Made by a program: the position numbers and the translations under genes. Source: Flammeovirgaceae bacterium UBA2338 (GTDB lineage: Bacteria; Bacteroidota; Bacteroidia; Cytophagales; Cyclobacteriaceae). Taken from it: DNA of 64,000 bases. How positions within the stretch are numbered: position 1 is the stretch's first letter; each line of letters starts with the position of its first letter. Location: assembly GCA_002344795.1 (NCBI GenBank), contig DDUM01000001.1:6613-70612 (forward strand), in the 5' to 3' direction. The notes beneath the pieces are model-generated. The model was not told where the DNA came from. It did no database searches and saw nothing but the letters and a program-made list of their open reading frames with translations. Positions 45,259-53,564 of this stretch are shown piece after piece.

Positions 45259-47319
45259 ATGAAATGTCTTTTGGTATTTATTCTTTGTCTTTTCACATCT
45301 CCCCTGTTTAGTCAAAAGCAGGACACCCTCCGGGTCTTACCTGAGATTGTCATTCGGTCCTATGAGTCAGATCGCCCGTTGCTGGAAGTGCCCGCTTCTG
45401 TTGGCCTGGTTTTAAATGCAGACCTGGCTCGTTTTAGCAATACTTCTATCGTTTCAGCAGTAAACACACTTCCCGGTATTCGCATGGAAGAACGCTCACC
45501 GGGGAGTTATCGGTTTTCCATTCGTGGTAGTTCATTGCGGTCACCTTTTGGTGTACGCAATGTAAAAGTATATTGGAACGAGCTTCCTGTAACTGATGCC
45601 GGGGGAAATACTTATCTGAATCAATTTGATGCCAATGCAATTGATCAGATTGAAATCATTAAAGGGCCGGGTTCCAGTTTATATGGATCTGGTACAGGGG
45701 GTGTAATCTTGTTGAAGTCGCCAAAACCTGCCAGGCAGAAAAAACTTACCGGTGGCTGGTTAGGTGGTAGCTATGGACAAAATAATTATCAGATGGTGCT
45801 GCAAACCGGTAAGGAGAACAGTGCCCATTATCTGGGTTATCAACACCAGCAGTCCGATGGCTACCGAGCGCAAACTCGTATGGTTCGGGATCAATTCACC
45901 AGTACCCACCGTTTTGCCATTTCAGATCAGGAGCAGTTAGAGGCTGCCATCTTCTATACAGACTTATATTATCAAACTCCAGGCGGTCTTACCCAGGCAG
46001 AATATGATGCCAACCCACAGCAAGCACGTACAGGTAGTGCCTTCCAGCCCAGTGCCGTTGAGGCCAATGCCGGGGTTTCTCTCAAATCATTTTATACTGG
46101 AATCTCCAACCAATATCAGCTCACCCCACAAATACACAACCGCACTGGTGTCTATGGAAATTTTGTCCAGTTCGAAAACCCATCCGTTCGCAACTATGAA
46201 CGCAGAAGTGAGCAAAACCTGGGTGTGCGATCGGTAACAGATTTCACTTTCAATTGGGGCGATTGGCAAGCCAAACTGATTGGAGGTGGTGAATTGACCA
46301 GTGGCTTTTCCCCAATAAAAAACTATCAAAACCAGCAAGGGTTTCCCGGTTCGCTACTTAGTGATGATGAAGTTAATCTTCTTCAATACAACCTATTCGG
46401 GCAGGGAGAATTCACAAAGAAAAACTGGATACTTACAGGCGGCTTAAGTGTGAACTGGGTAGGCTATCAATTGCTGGCACTTTCCAATGATCCTGTACTA
46501 CAACAAGAAGTTTCATACGATCCCATAGTGACTCCCCGTGTAGCCGTACTGAAAAAAATCAACGAAGTCTTTTCTGTTCATGGAAACATCAGTTGGGGGT
46601 TTGCGCCCCCTACCCTCGCAGAAGTAATCCCTTCGGATGGAATATTTAATACCTCTCTAAAGGCAGAGAAAGGGATGCAGATCGAAGTAGGAACACGGGG
46701 GTATTTCCTTCATCGGAAGTTTTTTGTGGATGCTGTGCTCTATCATTTTGCTTTGGATCAAACCATTGTAGTGCGCAGAGCGGAAGATGGTGCAGATTAT
46801 TTTGTGAACGCAGGCGCCACTGACCAAAATGGAATAGAACTACTGCTCCATTGGCAACCATCAATTAACTCTTCTGTCTTCTCCAACTTTAAAGTCTGGA
46901 CAGGTGTAACTGTGAATGACTACCAATTTGTAGACTACATTAAGGGCAGTGATTTTTACGGTGGTAATGCCGTCACAGGAGTGCCTGCACAAATTCTAAC
47001 AGGTGGATTGGACATGGGATTTCGAAAAGGCTTTTACTGGCATCTCACCATGAATTATACTTCTTCGTTGCCCCTGAATGATGCAAATAGTGTGTTTGCG
47101 AAATCCTATACCTTGCTTGGAAGCAGACTGGGATATAAGTCCTCATTCATTGCCGGAATGCCAATCAACTTTTTTGTAGGTGGTGACAATTTACTTGACC
47201 AGGCATACAGTCTGGGTAATGATTTGAATGCCTTTGGAGGCCGTTATTTCAATGCCGCTGCTGGGAGAAATTACTATGCCGGAATTCAATTCGATTTGAG
47301 CCTTACCCGGAGTAGATGA
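45259..47319 (+). CDS. TonB-dependent receptor without regulatory N-terminal domain
   Basis: A 686-aa outer membrane receptor: signal peptide to about 19 (LFSQ), a short TonB box region (TLRVLPEIVIRS), plug domain at about 40-155 (NTLPGIRMEERSPGSYRFSIRGSS, IEIIKGPGSSLYGSGTGGVI) and a barrel ending NYYAGIQFDLSLTRSR. Unlike the receptor at 2730-5021 it lacks the carboxypeptidase-like domain and resembles siderophore or cofactor receptors of the FecA/BtuB type. No substrate clue lies nearby. Followed by a strong terminator. Confidence 0.87.
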   Translation: MKCLLVFILCLFTSPLFSQKQDTLRVLPEIVIRSYESDRPLLEVPASVGLVLNADLARFSNTSIVSAVNTLPGIRMEERSPGSYRFSIRGSSLRSPFGVRNVKVYWNELPVTDAGGNTYLNQFDANAIDQIEIIKGPGSSLYGSGTGGVILLKSPKPARQKKLTGGWLGGSYGQNNYQMVLQTGKENSAHYLGYQHQQSDGYRAQTRMVRDQFTSTHRFAISDQEQLEAAIFYTDLYYQTPGGLTQAEYDANPQQARTGSAFQPSAVEANAGVSLKSFYTGISNQYQLTPQIHNRTGVYGNFVQFENPSVRNYERRSEQNLGVRSVTDFTFNWGDWQAKLIGGGELTSGFSPIKNYQNQQGFPGSLLSDDEVNLLQYNLFGQGEFTKKNWILTGGLSVNWVGYQLLALSNDPVLQQEVSYDPIVTPRVAVLKKINEVFSVHGNISWGFAPPTLAEVIPSDGIFNTSLKAEKGMQIEVGTRGYFLHRKFFVDAVLYHFALDQTIVVRRAEDGADYFVNAGATDQNGIELLLHWQPSINSSVFSNFKVWTGVTVNDYQFVDYIKGSDFYGGNAVTGVPAQILTGGLDMGFRKGFYWHLTMNYTSSLPLNDANSVFAKSYTLLGSRLGYKSSFIAGMPINFFVGGDNLLDQAYSLGNDLNAFGGRYFNAAAGRNYYAGIQFDLSLTRSR

Positions 47320-47335
47320 TTGCGCTTATAAAACA

Positions 47336-47368
47336 AAAAACCCTTGCAAATATCATACAAGGGTTTTT
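47336..47368. terminator. Bidirectional terminator between convergent genes
   Basis: AAAAACCCTTG (47336-47346) pairs perfectly with CAAGGGTTTTT (47358-47368) around an 11-base loop. The A- and T-runs flank the stem on both sides, so it can end both the TonB receptor and the 47388-48143 gene. Confidence 0.85.
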
Positions 47369-47387
47369 CAATTGTTTACGAAAGTGT

Positions 47388-48143
47388 TCATCTGATTTTA
47401 CGTTTAGTGAAACTTAGTTCAGACAGCTGCGCTGCTTGCTGACTTTGTGAGCCAAACTCAACGCGCAAGTAGCTTTTGACCGCCAAAGCATTGCTGTGCA
47501 ACGAATCAACACCTTTATACAGCAAGGTATCGCGATGAATGCGTGCATTGGCAAGTGCTACCTTTGCCTTTGACCAGGCCTCGTTGAGCGCCATCAGCCT
47601 ATCCGCCTCCTTCATCAAAGCAGAAGGCTGTAGATCAGCAGCAGCCGTTGCATAGCCTGGAACCTTCTCGATCAACTGAGCCAATCGCATAAAGTTAAAG
47701 GCTTTTGCCACATAACTTTGCTGCGTCAGCGCGCGTTTGATCAGTGATTCCGCATCATTATCCTCACCGGTCACGGCAGGCCTGTTGCTGCCCGCTTTCA
47801 TTCTCCCGGTGATCAGTCGGGTGTAGTAGCGAACATTGGCCAGCGTATCATCATCAACCTGCGAAGCTTTCAAAGTGCCTATGATCCTACCGATAAGCAG
47901 GTCAAGATTTTTGTAGGCTCTTATCCTTTCGTTGGTAATACCACTCAGGGCATTCCGTTTTTGTGAAACATCTCGCAATGAACTTTGTACTGCTTCGAGT
48001 AAAGCTCTCATTGCTTTAAGCTGGAGGGTCTGGCGACCGGGGTTATACGTACCTCCGTACCCGGTGCATATTCCTACTAACCTGGAGTAGGCATCTGCAT
48101 TTTTAACATGTGACATAACATTTGTTGTTAAGTTGTTATACAT
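47388..48143 (-). CDS. All-helical protein of unknown function
   Basis: A 251-aa soluble protein with no signal peptide, no Cys-rich part beyond one Cys and no recognised motif. It is predicted almost wholly helical with long amphipathic runs (ALLEAVQSSLRDVSQKRNAL, IRAYKNLDLLIGRIIGTLKAS, ALMKEADRLMALNEAWSKAK). An alternative start, MSHVKNADAY, lies ten codons in and may be the true one. It is separated by only about 100 bases from the decayed heptad-repeat region, read in the other direction. No family recognised. Confidence 0.6.
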   Translation of the reverse strand: MYNNLTTNVMSHVKNADAYSRLVGICTGYGGTYNPGRQTLQLKAMRALLEAVQSSLRDVSQKRNALSGITNERIRAYKNLDLLIGRIIGTLKASQVDDDTLANVRYYTRLITGRMKAGSNRPAVTGEDNDAESLIKRALTQQSYVAKAFNFMRLAQLIEKVPGYATAAADLQPSALMKEADRLMALNEAWSKAKVALANARIHRDTLLYKGVDSLHSNALAVKSYLRVEFGSQSQQAAQLSELSFTKRKIR

Positions 48144-48244
48144 ACTTATAATACGAAATTCCTTATCAAAAAGGTTTCATAATTCAGAAAAATCTTTTAA
48201 AATATTTCAACTTTTTTATTAGCACAAAATGATAGACAAAATAG

Positions 48245-48619
48245 AGTGTATCACTGAGCTACCCGGTTACAGACATACGGTGCCAGAGGCAGAAGGTACG
48301 CCTCCATGTCCTGGAGCTACGCTATGTGGCGCAGAGGTTACGGCAGCAGATGGAGTGTATGCGCAACCAGTCGCAGAAAAAACACTGACAAGTTCTTGAC
48401 GTACGCAGCCAGTCGCAGCACCTACAATAGCAGGTTCTGTCGATACGTGATCAGACGCAGAAGCTACTGGCATATGTCCCCGCCATACGCAATCATTCGC
48501 TGAGATGGCGGGGCACTATCCTGAAGATTCCCTGTCAGGCGCCAATCCTACAGTGCCATACCCCCTATCTACACCAACAGATGCAAGATTCAATCATGTG
48601 GTCAATTAAAAGGCGTTGA
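48245..48619 (+). pseudogene. Decayed 21-bp tandem-repeat gene for a heptad-repeat (coiled-coil) protein
   Basis: From 48276 a TAC-like triplet recurs every 21 bases (48276, 48297, 48318, 48339, 48360 as TGC, 48381 as AAC, then 48402 to 48486), with weaker units to about 48591. In the frame starting at 48245 the units translate as heptads: IRCQRQK, VRLHVLE, LRYVAQR, LRQQMEC, MRNQSQK, VRSQSQH, IRDQTQK, IRNHSLR. Position 1 is aliphatic nearly throughout, with varied codons, and units alternate in a 14-residue super-repeat. Two stops interrupt the frame (TGA 48386-48388, TAG 48428-48430) and a TAG at 48242 precedes it, so it is broken. The region is richer in G and C than its flanks. The parent family is unknown. 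Confidence 0.6.
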
Positions 48620-48673
48620 CATTCAAAAGAAAAAACTGTCGGTACTTTCTTCTATTGGCCAGCAAAATTGTTT

Positions 48674-48691
48674 CTGTACTGATCAATACAG
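48674..48691. promoter_or_regulatory. 18-bp near-palindrome upstream of the LamG/T9SS gene
   Basis: CTGTA and TACAG flank a TGATCA core with one mismatched pair. It sits about 130 bases before the large secreted protein gene. A possible operator, with no known regulator nearby. The stretch 48144-48821 holds otherwise only the decayed repeat and promoters. Confidence 0.3.
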
Positions 48692-48781
48692 TTAAACCTA
48701 AACCTATGATTAGTCTATCGTTTTACCTCATTTTTTGCCACTAAAATATTATGCAAATCTTACATAGTGATAAAAAGACTG

Positions 48782-48789
48782 TAGATTTG
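48782..48789 (+). promoter_or_regulatory. -7 promoter element of the LamG/T9SS gene
   Basis: TAGATTTG matches TAnnTTTG and lies 33 bases before the start codon at 48822. A clear TTG at the -33 distance is not seen. Confidence 0.35.
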
Positions 48790-48821
48790 GCGGTTAAAAT
48801 CACCTGTTACACAGTGGCTTT

Positions 48822-51800
48822 ATGAAGGTATCTTTTCCTCCCTATCCGGGCTTAAGCTTTAAATTACTGAAAATTGCCCTTGTGTTCGTGTGGGCTTGCT
48901 GCATGATGCCCCAGTTCGGTTTTTCTCAAACAGGACCAGGTGGTGTGGGTACAGCCAATGGCGCTTCTACACTACGAGCATGGTGGAGAGGTGATACAGG
49001 GGTGACCGCCTCAGGGGGCGTGGTGAGTGCCTGGGGGGATCAATCCGGGTATGGGAATAACCTTTCTCAAGCAACAGTAGGAAACAGACCTACCACCACC
49101 ACCTCGGCTGCGTTGAACAATAGAACAGTAATTCGTTATACCGGCTCCAGTTCACAATTCTTCACTTCATCCTTCAACGGGCCAGGTGTTGATAACCTGA
49201 CCTTGTTTGTAGTGGCTAATGGAACCAACTACCAGTCACTGATAAGATTTCAAAATGTAGCAGGAACCTATGTGGTGTATCCATGGAGTGCTGGACAGAC
49301 TTTTATCGCTTCCAGTGATGGAGGTACCGCTTCAGGTGTGGCCAGCGGGCTTGTGGCAAGTACTAATAATGTTGGTGGGGCACGCTATAGAAGGAATACT
49401 ACCAATGGTATGCAGACCTACCTGAATGGAGGAATCAACGCACAACGCAACTCAGCCAATAATGTATTACCCAGTCAGAATTTCTATTCAGGAAAGTACA
49501 GCGGAGGTTCTGAATACCCGACTGCGGATGTAGGGGAAATGATCATTTATTATACAGCACTTAACGATGCTCAGATGGTCATCGTTCAAAACTACTTGGC
49601 TGCCAAGTTCAATGTCACATTGAGTTCGAATGATTTGTACACCATGGACAGTCCAGCCAATGGAGATTACGACTTCAATGTGGCGGGTATTGGCAGAATC
49701 AATGCATCCAACCTTCACAATGATGCACAGGGAACTGGCATGGTGCGCATCCTCAACCCAACCAACCTTGACGATGGTGAATTTTTATTATGGGGAGATA
49801 ATGGACTGGCAAACACTCCATTAATTACCACTGATCTTCCTACCGGAGTAGTCTCAAGACTTTCCAGGGTTTGGCGGGTGAGTGAGGTAAACGCATCGAG
49901 TGCAGCGGTGGACGTAGGAGCAATAGATGTTCGGTTTGACTTAACTGGATTGGGTACCATTACCGCTGCCGACCTTCGGCTGTTAGTGGATACCGATAAT
50001 GATAATTCCTTTGCTGATGAAACCCCTGTCGCGGGTGCCACCAACGTGGGAGGAAATGTCTATCAGTTTGCAGGGGTTACCCAAATAGCCAACGGCACCC
50101 GCTTCACGCTCAGCACCGATATTGTCAATACCTTCTATTCCATTGCCAGCGGTGCATGGGAAGCGAATACTTCATGGAGTTTAAGTTCTGATGGCTCTTC
50201 CGGAGCATTACCAGCAGGCGTATTTCCTGGCCGTGGAGATAATGTGGTTATCCAAACCGGACATACTATTACTGTAGATAATGTAGCAGACAATGGTTAT
50301 CCGGGTGTGAAACCAGATGATCTGAGTCAACCCAACATAGGCCCTTTTAGCGCTTCAAACCTGGCCATGTTCTATCAAACCGGAGATATCCGCATTGAGG
50401 GAACCCTTTCGGTAACTGGCATAGAGGTAATGATCGGAGGCTATACAGAAATTGCCAGTGGAGGAACACTTACTACCGGATCGAGTCTTGTAAATACTGG
50501 CTACCTGGAAGCAGCGAATGGATCTGCGCTAAGCACATTGGATGATTTTATTTTAACGGGTAATAGCATTACCATTATCAATACCAACTCTACCTCCTCA
50601 GACGATATCATTATTGATCATACAGACGCTACCCTATGCGGTACGGGTTCTACCATTTTGCAAAACGGATCAGGAAGTCAAATTACATTTTCAAATAGTG
50701 GCACCATCAATCAGGTTTGCTCTTCATTTACTATCACCTGTACAGGAGTAGGTTGTGCAGGAACGTTCCCTACCGTAGGAACCGGCTCTGTTATTTTGGG
50801 CAACAATGGCCCAGCGGGAATTGGCGCCACGGATGGAACCACTTCATTGGTACTTTGGCTGGATGCTACAAGACTAAGTGGTGCCAATGACGCCACTATT
50901 ACTTCATGGAATGATCTTTCCGGATACAATTATAATTTTACGGTGGGCAATGGAGCCGTCTTTAAGACCAATGCCATCAATGGTTACTCAGTGCTTGAAT
51001 TCAATGGTACTTCACACTACTTTCAACGTGCCTATACTGCCGCATTAAATCCGGCAAACTTCTCCGTCTTTTCAGCCAACAATGTTACTGGCTCTGGATC
51101 CTATAAAACAGTGATATCCAGCAGAAAAACAAGTCCCGGAGGATATATGCTTTACAGTGTACCAACAACTAACATCTGGACTTTCTGGAATGGTAACGGA
51201 GGCGGCTGGGATGTGCTCAATGCCACCAGCACAGCAGGCACATGGGCTTCACAGGCCTTTACCTATGATGCTACGGCCAATAGAAAATCACTATCCATAC
51301 AAAATGGAACAGCCGTGACAGCGACACCAACCTTTGTGATTAACAACACCACCAATACCCGCGTGGGTGCAGGAGCTAATGAAGGGAGTCCCAATTACTA
51401 TTTCAACGGACGTATCGGTGAAGTGTTCATTTACAGTAAAGTGACCAATGCAGCACAGGTGATACTCATCAATAATTATCTTGCCGCTAAATACAATTTC
51501 GCACTTGCACTCAATGATGTGTATACCATGGACAATCCAGGAACAGACTTCGATCATGAAGTGGCTGGTGTGGGGCAAGCTGCTGACGGATCTTACCATA
51601 GAGATGCAAAAGGCACCGGAGTAGTGCGCATGTGGAACCCACGAGACCTTGGGAATGGAGAATTTATGATGTGGGGACATAACAATGCTACCTATAATAG
51701 TTCTACCACCGCAGTGGGTACCGCGGTAGATGGCACACTCATTCAGGAACGACTCAACAGAATTTGGGCAGTGAGTGAGACCGGAGATGTAGGAAATGTA

Positions 51801-52538
51801 TCCCTTTCGTTTGATGTAGCTACACTCACTTCTGGCTCTTTTCTTGGCTCCAACCTCCGTTTGCTCATCGACAGAGATGGCGATGGATTTGCTGACAATG
51901 ATGTCACCCCAATCGTGGGTTCTATTTCCGGCAACAAAGTGGTGTTCTCAGGAGTTAACTTTCAATCTGGTGACCGTTTTACTTTAGGCAATATCAACTC
52001 GAGTAACCCACTTCCAGTAAAGTTGGTGTCATTCGCAGCCACCCCACAAACAGATGCTGTAAAGCTTGAGTGGAAAACGGCAACGGAGATCAACAATGAC
52101 TTCTTTCAAATCCAACGCTCCATTGATTCCGAACAGTGGATAGAAATTGATAAGGTTAAAGGTGCCGGAAACTCCAGCGACCCCATCCAATATCTGCGAT
52201 ACGACAACCAGCCCACCCAGGGTATTTCGTACTATCGTTTGAAACAAACAGACTTTGATGGACAAGTGGATTACTCTCCTATTGTAGCTGTTCATTATGA
52301 AGGCATTTCATCAATACAGGTATTTCCTAACCCGTCTACCGGAGTATTCACCATCCATCAACTGCGGCTGGCGGAAGATCAGGTTCAGGTGTTCAATAAC
52401 CTGGGGCAAAAGGTAAACTTTGCCATTAGCACAGACAGTGACACACAAATTTCCCTTGTTGATCAGCCATCAGGGGTGTATCTGGTGCGAATATTTGATG
52501 GACAACAATTGCGTACTGTCCGATTGGTAAAGAATTAG
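48822..52538 (+). CDS. Large secreted LamG-domain protein with type A T9SS sorting domain
   Basis: A 1238-aa exported protein with an internal duplication. After a signal peptide (cleavage near GFSQ at about 36) come a LamG-like lectin domain (about 45-265, LRAWWRGDTGVTAS...WGDQSG), a DUF8202-like domain (about 270-430, YTMDSPANGDYDFNVAG), a parallel-beta stretch (about 450-670), a second LamG domain (about 685-895, LVLWLDATRLSG...WNDLSG) and a second DUF8202-like domain (about 898-1055, YTMDNPGTDFDHEVAG). An Fn3-like linker leads to the Por-type sorting domain from about 1160 (VFPNPSTGVFTI to the end). It should cross the outer membrane by type IX secretion and stay surface-bound or be released. 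The ligand is unknown. Confidence 0.87.
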   Translation: MKVSFPPYPGLSFKLLKIALVFVWACCMMPQFGFSQTGPGGVGTANGASTLRAWWRGDTGVTASGGVVSAWGDQSGYGNNLSQATVGNRPTTTTSAALNNRTVIRYTGSSSQFFTSSFNGPGVDNLTLFVVANGTNYQSLIRFQNVAGTYVVYPWSAGQTFIASSDGGTASGVASGLVASTNNVGGARYRRNTTNGMQTYLNGGINAQRNSANNVLPSQNFYSGKYSGGSEYPTADVGEMIIYYTALNDAQMVIVQNYLAAKFNVTLSSNDLYTMDSPANGDYDFNVAGIGRINASNLHNDAQGTGMVRILNPTNLDDGEFLLWGDNGLANTPLITTDLPTGVVSRLSRVWRVSEVNASSAAVDVGAIDVRFDLTGLGTITAADLRLLVDTDNDNSFADETPVAGATNVGGNVYQFAGVTQIANGTRFTLSTDIVNTFYSIASGAWEANTSWSLSSDGSSGALPAGVFPGRGDNVVIQTGHTITVDNVADNGYPGVKPDDLSQPNIGPFSASNLAMFYQTGDIRIEGTLSVTGIEVMIGGYTEIASGGTLTTGSSLVNTGYLEAANGSALSTLDDFILTGNSITIINTNSTSSDDIIIDHTDATLCGTGSTILQNGSGSQITFSNSGTINQVCSSFTITCTGVGCAGTFPTVGTGSVILGNNGPAGIGATDGTTSLVLWLDATRLSGANDATITSWNDLSGYNYNFTVGNGAVFKTNAINGYSVLEFNGTSHYFQRAYTAALNPANFSVFSANNVTGSGSYKTVISSRKTSPGGYMLYSVPTTNIWTFWNGNGGGWDVLNATSTAGTWASQAFTYDATANRKSLSIQNGTAVTATPTFVINNTTNTRVGAGANEGSPNYYFNGRIGEVFIYSKVTNAAQVILINNYLAAKYNFALALNDVYTMDNPGTDFDHEVAGVGQAADGSYHRDAKGTGVVRMWNPRDLGNGEFMMWGHNNATYNSSTTAVGTAVDGTLIQERLNRIWAVSETGDVGNVSLSFDVATLTSGSFLGSNLRLLIDRDGDGFADNDVTPIVGSISGNKVVFSGVNFQSGDRFTLGNINSSNPLPVKLVSFAATPQTDAVKLEWKTATEINNDFFQIQRSIDSEQWIEIDKVKGAGNSSDPIQYLRYDNQPTQGISYYRLKQTDFDGQVDYSPIVAVHYEGISSIQVFPNPSTGVFTIHQLRLAEDQVQVFNNLGQKVNFAISTDSDTQISLVDQPSGVYLVRIFDGQQLRTVRLVKN

Positions 52539-52688
52539 TCCGTACTAGAAAAGATTATCACACTCCTAATTTAATCATTACTCTACCCAGAGTTTCACTC
52601 TTACCGTTTACACTTCACCGTAGGGGCCACAGTCGTTCAACGTATTTTTAATTAGCACTTAGAAAAGACTTTGGTAGTTTTGGGTCTG

Positions 52689-53198
52689 ATGAAAATAGGC
52701 CTCCTCTCCGACACCCACGGTTATCTTGACCCTAAAGTATTTGAGTACTTCAAAGAAGTAGATGAAATATGGCATGCTGGTGATATTGGTGATATCGCTG
52801 TAATAGAAGCATTAGAAAAATTCAAACCAGTTCGTGCTGTCTTTGGCAACATCGACAGTGCCTCTGTCTATAATCGGTTTCCTGAAGACTGGATGTTTAC
52901 CTGTGAAGGGGTGGAAGTCTGGATTACCCACATTGGAGGTGCGCCTCCACGCTACAATGATAGAATTAAAAACCAACTGCTACGCCATGCGCCTGATCTT
53001 TTGATTTGTGGGCACTCCCACATTATGAAAGCACAACGCGACCCTAAGTTTGACAACATGCTTTATTTGAACCCGGGTGCTGCCGGAAACCACGGGTTCC
53101 ATCACATTAAAACCATTGTAAGGTTTGAGCTAACAAATGCTCAAATTAAAAACATGCAGGTGATTGAATTGGGGAAACGAGGAAGTATAATAGGTTAA
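52689..53198 (+). CDS. YfcE/MJ0936-type metallophosphoesterase
   Basis: A 169-aa calcineurin-like phosphodiesterase with the short-family motifs LLSDTHG near the start, WHAGDIGD at about 28-35, FGNID at about 52-56, WITHIGG and LICGHSHI, all metal-binding. Relatives hydrolyse phosphodiesters in vitro; the physiological substrate is unknown. The frame reaches a TTG at 52671; the ATG at 52689 begins the first strand, MKIGLLSD. Confidence 0.87.
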   Translation: MKIGLLSDTHGYLDPKVFEYFKEVDEIWHAGDIGDIAVIEALEKFKPVRAVFGNIDSASVYNRFPEDWMFTCEGVEVWITHIGGAPPRYNDRIKNQLLRHAPDLLICGHSHIMKAQRDPKFDNMLYLNPGAAGNHGFHHIKTIVRFELTNAQIKNMQVIELGKRGSIIG

Positions 53199-53215
53199 CG
53201 GAGGGGGCCTAAACT

Positions 53216-53245
53216 AAAAAAGTCAACCACAGAGGTTGACTTTTT
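53216..53245. terminator. Bidirectional terminator
   Basis: GTCAACC (53222-53228) and GGTTGAC (53234-53240) pair around ACAGA, with six A before and five T after. It serves the phosphoesterase gene on the plus strand and the 49-aa gene on the minus strand. Confidence 0.85.
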
Positions 53246-53265
53246 ATATTGTCTCTGAATTCAAA

Positions 53266-53415
53266 TTACTTCTTTGCCTTAAATTCTTCTTTTATCTTTT
53301 CGATATCAACAGATTTCATCACAGGCTTAAAATTCTGAACTTTCAAATCCGTTCTTCTGCGCGAAGACTCAGCCTTGTCTCTTCTTGCTTTTCTTTTCAA
53401 TCTGGTTACTGCCAT
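53266..53415 (-). CDS. 49-aa basic small protein
   Basis: ATG at 53413-53415, TAA at 53266-53268. The N-terminal 22 residues are strongly basic (MAVTRLKRKARRDK, then SSRRRTDLK) and the rest carries FKPVMKSVDIEKIKEEF. Small basic proteins of this look are encoded in many Bacteroidota genomes. Composition suggests RNA or ribosome binding, but no function is established to my knowledge. Its own terminator follows at 53216-53245, which supports its being a real gene. Confidence 0.7.
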   Translation of the reverse strand: MAVTRLKRKARRDKAESSRRRTDLKVQNFKPVMKSVDIEKIKEEFKAKK

Positions 53416-53564
53416 GACGATAATTTTTTAATGTGATTCCCTGCCATAAGTGCAAGAGGTCGCAAAAATAGCAGAATCTATCAATCTTAAAAAATAATTT
53501 TAAGCTAATCCAACGTGTAAATCATGTAAATAAGCCAGATCATGGTTAGTTTTGACTTATAGCA

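Noticed and set aside
48229..48399. ATG-started 56-codon frame leading into the repeats with Thr every seventh residue
   Set aside because: The Thr pattern is a by-product of the conserved TAC(G) bases. The frame meets two in-frame TGA codons and has no protein-like domain.
48306..48503. 65-codon open frame rich in Tyr, Arg and Ser within the 21-bp repeats
   Set aside because: Because 21 is a multiple of three, several frames stay open and look periodic. The frame at 48245 keeps hydrophobic heptad positions with changing first codon bases, so it explains the repeat better.
48276..48506. CRISPR array
   Set aside because: Units are 21 bases with no constant repeat plus variable spacer pattern, are degenerate throughout, and no cas gene is in the window.
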